Source: Eupeodes corollae (lineage: Eukaryota > Arthropoda > Insecta > Diptera > Syrphidae). From it: 64,000 bases of DNA. The notes beneath the pieces are model-generated. The model saw only the letters and a list, made by a program, of their open reading frames with translations. It was not told where the DNA came from and did no database searches. Positions 24,732-37,084 of this stretch are shown here, in pieces. How positions within the stretch are numbered: position 1 is the first letter of the stretch; every line of letters starts with the position of its first letter. The translations under genes and the position numbers were made by a program. Location: positions 2,949,118-3,013,117 of the forward strand of contig NC_079149.1 in the NCBI RefSeq assembly GCF_945859685.1. The letters are read 5' to 3'.

Positions 24732-26668
24732 ATGAAAAGATTTGGATTCTACCTTTCGTTGGCACTTGCGCTAAGTAGTTTTGTAAGTTTTGGTTCCTGC
24801 CAATTTGATAATGAAGTTATTCGGGACATTTTGATTGAAGGCTTCAGGGCTTACAATGAAGAAAATACAAAACCAGTTGATGGTAAGTTAGCCAAAACCC
24901 ACACGACTAATTTGAATGACGATAAACTCTATATTTCTTTGCAGTTCCTTCAGAAAATGAATCGTTTGATTTTATCATTGTTGGAGCTGGTCCAGCAGGT
25001 TGTGTCCTGGCCAACAGACTCTCCGCAAATCCTAACTGGTCTGTGCTGCTTTTGGAAGCAGGTCCCACGGAGAACATAGTCAATGATATGCCAGTGTTAG
25101 CAGGTTATTTACAAGTATCAGAAGCCAATTGGAATTTCTCGACCACGCCCCAGAAGAACGCTTGTTTTGGAATGAACGACAACATTTGCATCATTACTCG
25201 AGGAAAAATGCTCGGCGGATCAAGTGCTATAAACTACATGATCTACAGTCGTGGAAATCCTAAGGATTTCGACAAAATGGCACAAGCCGGCAATGTGGGA
25301 TGGTCATACAAAGATGTTCTTCCGTACTTTTTGCGGTCAGAGAGAGCAAACTTGGAGTGTTATGAGGATACCCCGAACCATAATACCTCAGGTTTGCAGA
25401 GTGTTGAACATGCGAGGTACAGAACCCATGTGGCGGATGCTTTTGTAAGAGCATTTGTAGATTTGGGATATCCAAAAATTGACTATACTGGGGAACCCCA
25501 ACACGGCACTGCTTACGTTCAGGGAACAACTCTCAATGGACACAGACAATCTGCTGCTAAGGCGTTTGTTTTACCTATTCTCAATGAAAGAAAGAATCTT
25601 CGTGTTTTGACCTTTGCCACTGTCACAAAGATTCTGATTGATGATTCATTTTTAGCTTATGGTGTTGAGTTCATCCACAGAGACAAGAACTACGTAATCA
25701 AGGCCAACAAGGAAGTGATTTTGTCTGCAGGAACCATCAAGTCACCTCAACTACTTATGTTGTCCGGTGTTGGTCCCAAAGACGTGCTCAGCAAAATGGG
25801 AATCAAACAATTGGTGAATGTTCCCGTTGGAAAAGTGTTGTACGATCACATGTCCCATATTGGCCCGACTTTCACCACAAACAGTACAGGCTCAACATTA
25901 TATTTTGACCGAATTACTTCTGAAGATGTTCAAAAATTCAAAGCTGGCGATCCTTCTACAAGAGTATCGACACTCACAGGCGTAGAAGCCTTAACATCAA
26001 TAAAATTGCCATTCTCCTGTCCCGATGATGATCGCCCTGATGTGGAGCTGATTTTCGTAGAGACAAGTATGGCCGTTGACAATGGATTTGTTTTCACGAA
26101 AAGCATCAATTTCAAACAAGACACCTACGACAAAGGATTCAAGCCTTTAGAGGGAACAGAACATTTCACTATTGCCACTATGTTATACCGTCCCAGATCA
26201 TCCGGAAGTGTTACGTTGAGAGACAAAAATCCCTTAAGTCCTCCAATTATTGATCCCAATTACTTTGGTGAGGAATATGATGTCGAAATTATGCTAGCAG
26301 GTATTAAACAGGCTCTTCGAATTGCCGAAACACCTGCCATGAAAAGAATCAACGCTACATTGTATTCAGTAAAGATTCCTGAATGTGAGGAATTTGACTT
26401 TGGAACTGATGAATACTGGAGATGCTCGATCAAAGTATTGACATACAGCCAAAATCATCAAGTGGGAACGTGTAAAATGGGACCTGCAAATGATCGAACC
26501 GCAGTCGTAACCCCCGAGTTGAAAGTGCATGGAATGAAGAGGTTGAGAGTGGCTGATAGCAGTGTTTTGCCAGCACCTCCAACGGGACACACACATCCGA
26601 TTTCGTTGATGATTGGTGAAAAATTAGCCGATATGATAATCAAAGAGTGGCAGCATAAAATTTGCTAA
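24732..26668 (+). CDS. secreted GMC oxidoreductase (glucose dehydrogenase-like), two exons
   Basis: An FAD-dependent alcohol/sugar/steroid-type oxidoreductase of the insect GMC family. Exon 1 is 24732-24882 and exon 2 is 24945-26668. The 62-bp intron (G|GTAAGT ... TTTGCAG) splits a Val codon in phase 1, giving 624 residues, the usual length for this family. Residues 1-23 form a signal peptide ending FGSC, so the enzyme is secreted or luminal. The Rossmann ADP-binding loop is VGAGPAGCVLANRLS at 63-77 with the acidic LLLEAG at 85-90. GMC signature 1 is GKMLGGSSAIN at 137-147, and signature 2 is GTIKSPQLLMLSGVG at 313-327. The catalytic pair is probably His555 (NHQVGTCKMG) and His601 (GHTHPISLMIGEK). 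Nothing is truncated or frameshifted. Insects have many paralogues (Gld, ecdysone oxidase and the CG95xx cluster of Drosophila); substrate cannot be told from sequence alone. An open frame reading through the intron from the same ATG stops at 25079 and is not the gene. Confidence 0.95.
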
Positions 26669-26735
26669 ATTCTTCAAATAGGAAAAAAAACAACATGACC
26701 AAGCAGAGTCTTATTTTCAGTTTAATATTGTGACA

Positions 26736-26741
26736 AATAAA
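26736..26741 (+). terminator. poly(A) signal of the GMC gene
   Basis: AATAAA about 68 bp after the TAA stop and followed by a T-rich stretch; the first canonical hexamer downstream of the coding sequence. Confidence 0.75.
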
Positions 26742-26759
26742 TCTATTTTTTTATAATTC

Positions 26760-29700
26760 CGTGACTTTTGCTTGTTACCCTAATGTAACGAAATTAAAAT
26801 GCTTTATTTTAAGCCAACAGTTTCCAGTAACTTGTGCTCAAGAAAAATTATTTCATCTAACAAAACAAGCAATTCTACTTTACTCACTTTCCCAAAACGT
26901 AGCTTTAATAATGTCTCAGTCGATCATTCAATTCATTGTTTTGTTGTTTGGACAGAAGTTAAGTAGCTTCCAAATGTTAAAAACAACTTATCTTTTGCTC
27001 TGACTAAAACGAAAGAGCTGAACTTAGAACTTTAACGAAAATCAAAAACGAAGATCTCTCTTAAAGAAAACAAAAGACCTGAGCTTCGAACTTCAATAAA
27101 GATCATAGGAGACAATTCAAAATAAATTCATAATTCAATCTAAAAATGGATTTTCTTAAATATTGTGGCTCGGATAAGTGCTGAAAAAGTCAATATATTT
27201 AATAATTATTCATTTTCAAATCCCGTTAAAGTTCTTTCTGAATAGTATCAGTATTCATTTTTGTGAATCTTTTTTTTACTATATGTTCTATGTTAACTTT
27301 GTTTGGGCTCATTAATGTTGACCAAGTTTCATACCCTTGGACATGTCATAACAAAACCTATTTTAATTCTTTCGCTTAACTTCCTCATATAAAAAAAAAC
27401 ACTATTAAGAAAAACGAAACAATTTGTAGCCGAAAAAATAAGAAAGCATTTATTTATTAACTTATTTGTCACTTCGTACGTCTTAATAAAACTTAATACC
27501 CACTCATTTACTTCAATAGCAAAATAGTCCCAGCATCTATTACAAATTGAACATGAAACAACTTCTTGGACAAACTACCATAAACATAAATTTCCATCCG
27601 AATTCTTCCACTTAGTTCTGTACGAGAACTAATTTACCATCAAAGAATAATTTACTTTCAAAGAAGCAATTCAGCTATAGGAAAAAATATTTCATAGAAA
27701 CCAATTATGAACGGTTTGTCAAAGTATTCCACTTCATTTTCATCTTAGGAACACTTGCGTTAGTGTTTGAGCTTAAAAAGGCACCTTATCGGGGAAAATG
27801 TTTACCTGGTCGACGACGACGACGAGCGCGAGGACTGATTGCAAAATGTATTGGTATAATAAAAATAAAAACAAATATTTCATGGGAGTGCACAATAATG
27901 TCGATGGAAACACGGTCGTTATGTCTGCAACTTCATTACACGCATCACACACCAGGTATGTATGTCTACTCACATAGGTGGTAAAGGAGTATATATTTAG
28001 ATGCACTTCCATCTTACGCTTTATGGATTTTCCATTCTCGGGCAAGCGGAATTGCTTATTAGGTGTTAAAACCGCCCTATTGGACATTGGACAGCCACAG
28101 CCACCCCTTGTCTCCACAATCCTTACCTATTACTTATAAATTCCAATTCTAAGCAGGAATACAAAAAACAGGCGTTGATAATATTTTTGTTTTTGTCAGA
28201 CGCACGTACACGCCACACCACAAACACCTTACTTCTTTGACAGTTCATGTTTTCTATTTTTGTGCTTAGGCTTAACATGCATTTGCAGCATTAGCAGCAG
28301 CGGCATTGCAGCCAAGGCTAAGTTATTAATCATAAACTATCTTTGCTGACACTTTGTCAGGATTGCCAAGTACCTAATGTCTCCAATGCCCAATGAAGCA
28401 GGAAGGCAACTTAATTGAGACAGTCCCGTCGCGGTCGTCGCTCGTCTCTGTCGTCGTCGTAACATTCTGCTCGTCTATTTCTAAATTAAAGAAGTCACCT
28501 CACGTCATGCAATCAGTCAGAGTGGCTGGGTTTGTCGATTTGCCTGATGTCTGATGGTCCTCGTCTAGCTAAGACGGAAAGACGGAAAGACGAAAAGACT
28601 TAAAGACTCAAAGACTAAAAGACTCAAATACGCAAAGACGCACGCGCACACGCACTCTTCACTCTCTGACAGTTTGGGTGTGAATCGGATTCGGTTATCG
28701 GTTCTCTGTTATCTGCCTACATGTTGTACGACATAATGTTGTTCCTAGTAGGGTGCTTCAGCCGGTTACGGTTACGGCCACGACTACGGGCAACAGTTGC
28801 GAGTTCATGACTGCGGGAGTGCGGGAGTAGGTACATGCATACCTATATCTTTGATAGGTAATTGTTTGTTTAGAATATTTATATTTTTATATTAATAACG
28901 TTCGTCGAATCCTTTATCTCTTCATAAATAAAACTGACGTTATCTTTTGGTTTGCATCGCAACTCGATGAGCAAAGACGCACAAACGCTCACCGTGAAGT
29001 TAAGGTTTGGTTTGGAGTGGAGTCAAGTTAAGTCTTTTTTTTCCTAATTTATGTGGAACATTAAATTGGTGATATTTGATGATGATGATGACACCGGATA
29101 AGGTATCAGGTGTCAAAACAAATATGTATATTGAATTTTGTCTCTGTATTTGTCTTGGGGGGGTGATTGTTGTAAGATGATTTAACATTTGAGAAAACTG
29201 AATTATTTATTAGATAAAATAAAGGGTTTAATATAGAAAAACATGAATTCTTGTGTGGATAAGAAAAATGCTAAAATTATTCAAATTAGAAATGGAATTG
29301 TTTTCAGATTTATTGAATAATATATTTTATATGTTTATAGAACCTTCCCTTTTTGAAAATAATACTGTGAAGTCGTGACTTTTAGTTATGTTTTTTTTTA
29401 CGAGGTTGAACTTGAAATGCGAGAAGCTGTTATGTCATACATTTTAAATTGCAACTGAAAATAATATTTTATTTATGAACAAGGTTAAAAGCTAGGATAA
29501 CTTTTGTATCTTCATTAAAACAGTAAATTCAAAAATATTTCAACTCTACGACATTAGCTGTTAGACTGAGGTTGAAGAAATAAGAGTGTCCCTTTATAAA
29601 AACTATCCACTCATGAAGTGGCATGTCTACAACCGATATAGCTTTCTTACTCAGCTTTATACAAAATTGGTAAGAGTCGCAAGCTAAACGACGAAAAGAA

Positions 29701-30325
29701 TGGACTCACTGGTAATTTTAATTGAAAGATTAAATTCCTTTGAACTCACTTTGAGAATGGGACTTGTGAATTTGTAAATACCAATCTTTTGACATTTAAA
29801 AGATTGCTGTTTAAAATTGAATGCATTTAAAGTTTTTGCTTTTATTTGAAGTCTTCGTATTCTTTAACATTCTTAATATTAACCTGGTTGATAATGCTTG
29901 ATAAGGAGGCTAGGGTCTGAGCTATTTTGTATGCTCTATTTTCTTAAGAATCTAATCTTGAAACCGATTTTTATTCTTTGTATTTTAACTTTGTCAATTA
30001 TTTACCCTTTCCTACTTTAATGCAAGGAACAATTCTTTATTTAGAAGTTAAAAGAGTATTCATTACAATTTTCAGTAACTAAAAATCATATCTCATTTAA
30101 TAACAGAGAAAAAAGGTGAGATAACTTTTAACTCTATGACAAGAGGAACCAGCTCACAAAAATCAAAGAAATAAGAGCGTCCCTTTGTAAAAACTCTACA
30201 ACCGATATAGCATTGTTAAACAGATTTATAAAATTTTTATTTTTTGTATTATAACTTTGTCAATAATTCATTGACACTAGTCTTCTTTAACGCTGATTGA
30301 TTTTTAGCTTACTAATCTTCTATCT
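26760..30325. other. intergenic DNA, no gene seen
   Basis: Mostly AT-rich, with a GC-richer island at about 27740-28850 carrying CGTCGTCG/CGACGACG runs. Imperfect duplicated segments occur: GAAATAAGAGTGTCCCTTT at 29577-29595 recurs as GAAATAAGAGCGTCCCTTT at 30168-30186, and both are followed by ACAACCGATATAGC. The copies suggest fragments of one older repeat. Open frames such as 27763-27984 and 27773-28117 have no motif. Confidence 0.5.
28572..28642. repeat. degenerate 9-bp AAAGAC(G/T)-type tandem repeat
   Basis: Short units of the AAGACGGAA / AAGACTCAA kind repeat about seven or eight times with drift; simple-sequence DNA within a GC-richer island. Confidence 0.75.
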
Positions 30326-30990
30326 TAAAGAACGGAAACTTCTTAATTACCGGCAATGTGGCTTTCTTTGCAATAGGTCCACTGATGATCCCATAGTTTA
30401 TTTCACCGGACAGTGGAACAAAAACAAAGGCATTTGATAGATTTTGGCACCAAGCTCTCTTATCGAAAACGCGTGCATTTGGTATTGATGAATCCCTTCT
30501 TCGTTGGGTTAGATATTACCTTTCGGGCCGTTCAATTCAAGTAGTATTGATGGGTTTAAATCTGAAATCCACAAAATAAACGCTGGTGTGCCCCTTAGCT
30601 CAGTTTTGTCTCTGACACTCTTCCTTATTTTTATAAATGATCTTTTGTCTAAAACTTCTAACCCTCTAAATTGTCTCGCTGATGAGAGTACCCTCAGCTT
30701 TTCATATTCGTTTTTACATTCTCATCCTTGTCCTTCGAGTGTGGACAGCGTATGAAAAGCTTATTAAATTATGATCTTGACAGCATTGTCCAATAGGAAA
30801 TTAGAATTCGTGTAGAATTTAATGCTTCGGAAACTCAATGCCACTATCCATGGGTGGTACTGCAGAACAGCTTTCAGTTCTTATTATTATAGTTAAGGAG
30901 TTTAACCATAATACCCGTTCTTTAAGAATGCCCATCAGTTTACATTTGAGCCCGATTTAGGACGTACAGTATATCAAAGATCGTTTTTTT
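30326..30990 (+). pseudogene. LINE reverse-transcriptase relic
   Basis: Plus-strand decayed reverse transcriptase. KAFDRFWHQALLSKTRAFGI with a lost catalytic Asp context lies at about 30420-30480, followed by LLRWVRYYLSGRSIQVVL (30500-30550). After a frame change come INAGVPLSSVLS (30568-30605; the Q-G of GVPQGS is lost), FLIFINDLLSKTSNPLN and CLADESTLS (30620-30700; expected ADDST). Several shifts and stops confirm it is inactive. Sequence after 30720 no longer reads clearly. Confidence 0.8.
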
Positions 30991-33180
30991 TTTAAGTGTA
31001 TAATCATTATAAGGGTATTCATATCCCCTTGAGTGCGCACACAATATTAAAAAAATGGAAGCAACACTTCTTCGTTTAGAAGTCACAAGAGCATTTCAAT
31101 TCATTTCAATTGTCAGCCTTCTACTGATTATTTTATAATTTTCAAGAAACTTCAAATAACATCACCGTTCAAATTCCACACTGAAACACATAAACAAATA
31201 CCGAAAATGTCTACAAAATCTCATAAAGCACACATTTTTAAGTACGCAATAAATTATAACTTAATTTGTTGGAAAACCTATGGGCTTCCAAGCAATTTAC
31301 CCCCAACAACTTTACCAATGCCTATAGCCTTCTACGTAGATGGCTGATTACTTTATGCCTGAGTGACTGCGTCAGCTAGAGCGGCCTCCACTTCCATCCA
31401 CATCCACAAGTGGTGGGTGGTTGATACTCATGAAATTATATTTTTTTTTCTTTTTCTAATTTTAAACCCAAACTCGATGCTATTGTATTAATTTACCATA
31501 ACCGTTAACGATCACCATACCGACATAAACATGCCGTACGAATTAATTGAAAAATTTACTTTTAACTCCTTCTGGCATCTAATTTCCTCACATGGCGGCA
31601 CTCAGCATAGGCACAAGCCCATAACCGTATGTCCATATTCGATTGTTGAATTAATTTTTATCGTCGGGCAATTATCGTACGACATTTTTAGTTGTCGCAG
31701 TCGTTGTCGTGTCGATCGTTCGTTCAAGCCACCACAGCCTTGCCGCTGCGCAGCCACAGAATGCTCCACCACTATACTGCTTAAGGTCGATTTATGTATG
31801 TTCGAGCTTGGCAGGACTCCGGCACTGGGGACCGAACGATGGAATTCCTATGAGGTTCAAAATTAGTTTTCATTTAATTATATTTCGATGCCAAATGGTC
31901 AACCAGCTAGAACCCTAGAATGGGCTATTAGACAAAATGTCGTCACCATAATTCATCAGTTAGAGTTGCATTGTTGAGTCGCTGTTGCTGAAGCTGATGT
32001 TGATGCTGATGCTGATGGAGGCGCTAGTAGCAGTGGAAAACACCTAGATGAAAAAAGTGGTACAATTAGCATGGAGATTTATTGGATGGATCCCGATGAA
32101 TGACATCGAGTGGACTGGACATGGAATATGAAGCTCATAAAGCGTTCTAGCCTGCGCGTTTGTTGATAGTTGCTACCTCAAGGCGTTTTAAGCCAATTTG
32201 GAGCAAACTCCAAAGCAAAATCAAAAGCATCAAGCCCGAGATGGACTGATCTATCAATAATCACAAATTACTTTTAATTGTTGCGATGTTGTTGATTCTA
32301 TGTGACGTGCATCATCATCATCAGTGTTCCTGGCTCAATGTACATATATTGTTCCTGAATGGTTAAAATGATGCGGTCGCTTTAGGAAATGACGTTGAAG
32401 ATGACTACGAGCGACGTCGGCGGTGGCATGGCGGTGGCAACAACGGCGATGACACAGCGATAGAGAAACTAGAAAATCATTTAAGTTGGTTAATCATTGT
32501 TATGGTTTGATGAGTTGGTTCTGTCGTTGTCGTGCGCCTGATGTTGCACTAACAAGTTTATCGAGTCTAAACGAAACACGAAGGCCATAGGTAATAGTTG
32601 TGGAATGATAATTGGAACCCTGCTTGGTTTATCACTTTAGAAGTCCAAAGGAACATCATCGTTGGTATTTGGTTTTAGTTTTAAAATACATTTCAAAAAA
32701 CGTGGTAATTTTGTGTAAAGCCAAAAATACTTAATGAAATTATAATATGAACATTTGGCATGTCCCTCACCTTTACGCGCTTATAACACTTCTTTTCTGT
32801 TCTTTGTTTTGTTTAAGGGGGAAGATTAGTGCGAAAAAAGGGTATTTTTCAAACATTTAGATAGTTTTGACCTTTAAAAGAATTCCTAAAAGATTTAAAA
32901 TCGATTTTTGGCTTACAAGCATTTGAAATTTACTCCGAACTCTTGTTTTGTAGAGTTCAAGTTGCTCTGTTAAACTGACTTCACATTAATTATGCATATG
33001 AAATTTCTTGACGCAATTTGTATAACCCTGGCAAAGCAACCAAGAACTTGTCTTATAGAAATATTTAAATTCAATTATTATTTGTATCCTTTCAAAACTA
33101 AAGAGTTAAAAAGAAATGGAATAAAAAAGCTATGAGTGAGGTATTAACAATTTTTTTTTTAAAAGCGCATGTATGCCTTT
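30991..33180. other. intergenic DNA with GC-richer island 31300-32600, no gene seen
   Basis: The island has TGATGCTGATGC-type and GTCGTTGTCGTG-type runs and two overlapping plus-strand frames (31531-31866 and 31709-31918) without family motifs. Possibly regulatory; nothing firmer can be said. 32640-33180 is AT-rich. Confidence 0.45.
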
Positions 33181-33184
33181 AAAT

Positions 33185-33645
33185 GTGGAATATGACATCC
33201 ACCTGCCCACTTCAGGTTCTTACGGTGCCACGGTTCCGATTGGTCCAATTATCAAAGAATCTTCCGCATAGATCCGGTTGAATTTTAGCCATGGCCTGTG
33301 TTAAGTTCACCTTTAGGGCATAGGTCGATTGTGGTTTATTTGCATAGACCTGCGACTTCAAGAAACCCCACAGAAAAAAATTCTAGCGGGGTCAAATCAC
33401 ATGACCTTGGTGACCAATTCACATCACCCCTTCGAGAGATAGCCTTACCCTCAAATCGTTCATGCAAAATTTCAATCGACCTGCTGGAACCACATGTCGT
33501 GTAGGTCCATACGGTTCAATTCGGGCCATAAGAAATTAGTTATCATCGTTATGTAGCGCTCGCTGTTGACGGTAACCGCCTCACTAACGTCGTTTTCAAA
33601 AAAGTACGGACCAATTACGCCGCAACGTTTGCTTTAACGAACACT
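33185..33645 (-). pseudogene. mariner-type transposase relic, minus strand
   Basis: On the minus strand, across frame changes, the sequence reads SIEILHERFEGKAISR, then VNWSPRSCDLTPLEFF (about 33365-33420), the third catalytic block of insect mariner-like transposases. QVYANKP-like residues and a decayed tail to about 33200 follow. Upstream on that strand (33500-33640) is the YYI/ELNRMDL-like region preceding QQDGA, now heavily eroded. Only the C-terminal half is recognisable. It is similar in kind to the copies at 3.9, 23.4 and 39.3 kb. Confidence 0.85.
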
Positions 33646-34099
33646 TATATTTTGATAATAAAGTTTTATCATTTGAACGTACATGTGCAAATGAATAATA
33701 AACTAAATGTTTGACAAATGTCAGCAAAAGAAAATAGCCGCTACGGGGTGCCAAAATCTATACACTCCAATTAAAAACCCTTTATAAACATAATATATGG
33801 CTTTCGACCGTAATAGCAGTATAACTTTGTCAAATTGTTTTCCAAACCACTTCATTCAAGATGGATCATCTTCAAAGAATTTATCGCATAGCGTTGTTGA
33901 CTATTTTTCTTAAATTTTGAATTTGGTTCAAAGCAAATTTTGAAGCAATTCGACCCTTATAAATTTTGAAAATTTCCTGGGTTTAAAGTATAGACATCTT
34001 GAAATTCTTAGGTTATCTTTTGTATGATTCGCATCTTTAAAAATACAAACTAGTACTTCCTAAGAAAAGGTTTAAGATTGACACAAGGTACGAAAAAGC
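33646..34099. other. AT-rich spacer, nothing recognised
   Basis: Lies between a mariner relic and a SINE; it may include eroded mariner flank but no motif is visible. Confidence 0.4.
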
Positions 34100-34352
34100 A
34101 TTTGCACACTAAAAGGATTCAACCATTTATATGTGCGAGTCATGTTTATGGAGGGGACCTACAGTTTTATGCCGAATTATTCCGGCTAATTTGTGAAAGC
34201 ACTTTTTATGATAAGAATTACATTTCGTGGTTTGTTTATTCCTCGGAAGAGGTAATACTCGTGAAGAAAAAAGCTTTAGATGGCACAGGCAAGTTTTGAA
34301 CACAACACCTCTAGCGTGAGAGTCCTGCGCACTAACCAACAACCGGGAACTA
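34100..34352 (-). mobile_element. tRNA-derived SINE, copy 2
   Basis: The minus strand reads a head GTTGGTTAGTGCGCAGGACT (A-box region, about 34320-34340) and a worn B-box GTGTTCAAAACTTGCC. The shared body follows: GCCATCTAAAGCTTTTTT, AAAGTGCTTTCACAAAT, CTGTAGGTCCCCTCCAT and ACTCGCACATATAAATGGTT. Orientation and order match the other three copies. The 3' end is eroded. An 88-codon minus-strand open frame over this segment is a by-product. Confidence 0.85.
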
Positions 34353-34439
34353 CACCATTTAAATAGGTACTTAAAAAAAATCACTTCTAACAATTTACTA
34401 ACTTAATTTGGCACTACATTTGCAGTGCCATCTTCTCCC

Positions 34440-34830
34440 CCACTAACCTTCTTTGCATACGAGACCGTAGATCACTAGAGGGGCTTTTCTCTCGAAACGA
34501 CTCAAGGTGCTTTCATCTGCTTTTGTTACAGTCCATGCTTCTGCACTGTATAGCAAGACGGAAATAATGAGGGTCTTATATAGCGACACTTTGGTCCCTC
34601 AAGAGAGGGCTTTGCTACTCAATTACTTTCTTAAAAAAACGTATGACAGCGCATGACCTTGTCTAAAGCCTTTTTTGACGTCGAAAAGTTTTGTTAAGTT
34701 GTTTCCAACCTTAATGGAGCAGCATGAATTCCCCAGGGTCATTCTGCGCAAACGGACAAGTTTGGCAGGTATGCCAAAACTAGGCATATGCAGGCTTGAA
34801 ATGGATAAAAAGATAGTGGGTGTCAATTTG
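34440..34830 (-). pseudogene. LINE reverse-transcriptase relic (KGFRQG type)
   Basis: The minus-strand frame 34623-34826 reads FGIPAKLVRLRRMTLGNS and then VKKGFRQGHALSYVF, the reverse-transcriptase block around (K/R)GxRQGDxLS with Asp changed to His. Immediately downstream on the same strand (34440-34620) are SLRDQSV, then LLYSAEAWTVTKAD and LSRFERK-like residues in shifting frames, the usual C-terminal block (LLYGSETWTLTK...). The catalytic YADD segment between the two is missing, so an internal deletion has joined them. The motif type differs from the GVPQGSHLG relics nearby. Confidence 0.8.
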
Positions 34831-37084
34831 ATATTCTTTTGTTTGTTCTAGGATCTGACGTAATGTGTATATTTGTTAGACCCAGATAACTTTTTTGTAA
34901 TTTCAAATTAATATTTCCGTTCCTCATATTTTTTTGATTTTTTTTCTTTTTGTTGAAAGACCTGTCACTTTTTGGGTGTGTTCAAAAACATGGGATTCTA
35001 ATTAAGGAGCAAAGGATTAAAACTTTGGTACGCATAGCTTTTTTTCAATTTGAACAAAGAAAGAGGTTTTTACTACCCTATACATGTTTAAAGTTTAAAA
35101 ACTTCAGGCGTTAGGTAAATAGGGAAATCTTTAAGAAGAGATACGCAAGAATTTTGGTGTAAGAGTTTTGGGTATCAAAATTCAACCGAAAACAGAGTTC
35201 AGTTTCCATATTCTGGATTTGTAGATCTCTGGTTAAAAAATAATCTCTCGACAAAGAATAATTTTTTTTAAATATCGGTAAATATAACTAGTTCCATAAT
35301 ATTTTAAAATTTGGTTGCTTTCAGGTTAAAGCATTGTTCTCCACACCAAAACTTACGTTTTTTATTTTGTCTTATCATTTACTATTAAAAATTCTTATAT
35401 TTTTAAACCCATTAATTTAAATAGGGTTTTTATTGGTCTAGATCCCACGTCTTTAGGGAATTCGTTACTTTTTTTTGTCTGTCAAAATAATAACCAACGA
35501 TGACCACCAGCAAAGGACAATTGACCAGCCTACTCTTTTCAGATAATTGTTGGGAGGCCATTATTATTTTTCTTATATTTCATTATAGATATACATATAT
35601 AGTATAGATTCAGCTTTTATATGTGCTGTATACGTATGTCTGTAGTATCTCATACTTCGTGCCATCAATAAAAAGTCACCAGATTCTAATTTTATTGCAC
35701 GCCAGCAATTATCTCTACAAACCAGCAAACTAGAGCTCTCCTTGAGAAACCGTCGAGGCAGCGCAAGCACGTAGGTGGCAGTTGTGGTGATGGTGGTGGT
35801 GGTGGAGTTGGTGGTGGCAAATGGCAACTAGTAACTGGCAAAAGCAATCCAAGATCTGGCTCAATCTTCGTTGCTGTCGTTCGTCTGTCGTTTCACATCG
35901 TTCGAAGGCACATCCTCCAAAAGTGCTACATAAATTCACCATTAAGGTTCCTACACATCCTCTATGCCTATATTTTTCCGCCGTTGACATTTATCGTCTT
36001 GCTTGGTGATGATCAAAATCCAAAGGCGAGAAGAGAGGAAATGCCACAGAAAATCTATGAAAAAGTCCGAATAAAGGTACCTTCTCTCTGTGGATGTGGA
36101 TGTGGCTGTGACTTTGGAAGTTGCTGATGTTGACCATTGCGCAGTTGATTTGAAATTTAACTGCTGCAACGGCAACCATGCTGCACCTCCTCGCCTATAT
36201 AACTAAATAAGTTGCTTTTAGATAGATCAAAAGCCTTATTTTCGAAATCATCATCACCATCAGCTACAACCTTCGTTTTTAAATACAAAAATTTTCATGT
36301 GGCACCAAGAGATATGTGCCACCATAAATTTCCTTTGTGGGATTTTCCTCGGCAAGGGTAAGCTTGCTTGCCTTTTATATACCTATATGTACTTTGCTAC
36401 AGGACGGCGGCGCGGCGGCCGGCAGTGGCGGTGGCAGCAGTGTGCGTGCGCATGCGTGCGCTCAGGACTGCTTATTGGGTTGAGTGATAAATTTAATTTT
36501 TATGTCACGTCATTTAATGGCAGTGGTGCGCAACTCATAAGTGAAAAGTTGATAGTGAAAAGGCGCAAATGGATGAGACGGGGCTGTGCTGTGCAGTCCT
36601 GTGCAATTGGAACAGCGCAGCACAATGATTCTACGCAATAGCGACAACGCATTGATATCACTTCGTTGTTGTTTTTGTTTTTACGGGCAATCTCAGTTGT
36701 CATCGATTAAATTGGGTTTGATTGCAAAGTTTAAACATTTTTATTGTGCTCACGGTGCATGATTCTGGTATGATATAAAAGAGAAGTTTAAAAAATGCAC
36801 TATTTTCATAATACTAAAACTGAATCCGTCAAAAGAGAACAACGTTACTTTGATATTTAGATTGAAATAAGTACAACTGACATAAAAATAGATTAACATA
36901 TATTTTTTAAATTTAAAACTACCCTTTAAAAAATGTATTGCTCTAACTAAAAAGATCAAGGGTGTTTTTTTAGAGGCAATTAACTTTACACTTAAGAATT
37001 TTCCAGAAAGTAGTTAGCTTATATCAAGCTTCACAAGTTAGCAAATAAGGTGCATTAATTTCACCATTAATAAGTTGATGAAAA
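34831..37084. other. intergenic DNA with GC-rich island 35700-36680, no gene seen
   Basis: The island contains a GGTGGTGGT run (35785-35818), a GGCGGCGCGGCGGCC stretch (36405-36422) and an alternating purine-pyrimidine tract listed below. Overlapping open frames on both strands lack motifs. An end-like sequence GGGTGTTTTTTTAGAGGCAA at 36960-36979 resembles the ends of some insect DNA transposons but has no partner that I can find. Confidence 0.45.
36441..36461. other. alternating purine-pyrimidine GC tract
   Basis: A 21-bp stretch of strictly alternating purine and pyrimidine (TGTGCGTGCGCATGCGTGCG plus C), partly self-complementary around GCATGC. Sequence of this kind can adopt left-handed Z-DNA under supercoiling; it lies in a GC-rich island. 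Confidence 0.7.

Noticed and set aside
24732..25079. 115-codon frame starting at the GMC ATG and reading through the intron
   Set aside because: It departs from the family sequence exactly at the GTAAGT donor, and the downstream exon restores the Rossmann motif, so the spliced model is right.
36297..36641. 114-codon plus-strand frame
   Set aside because: Runs through GGCGGC and TGCG simple sequence in a GC-rich island; no family motif.
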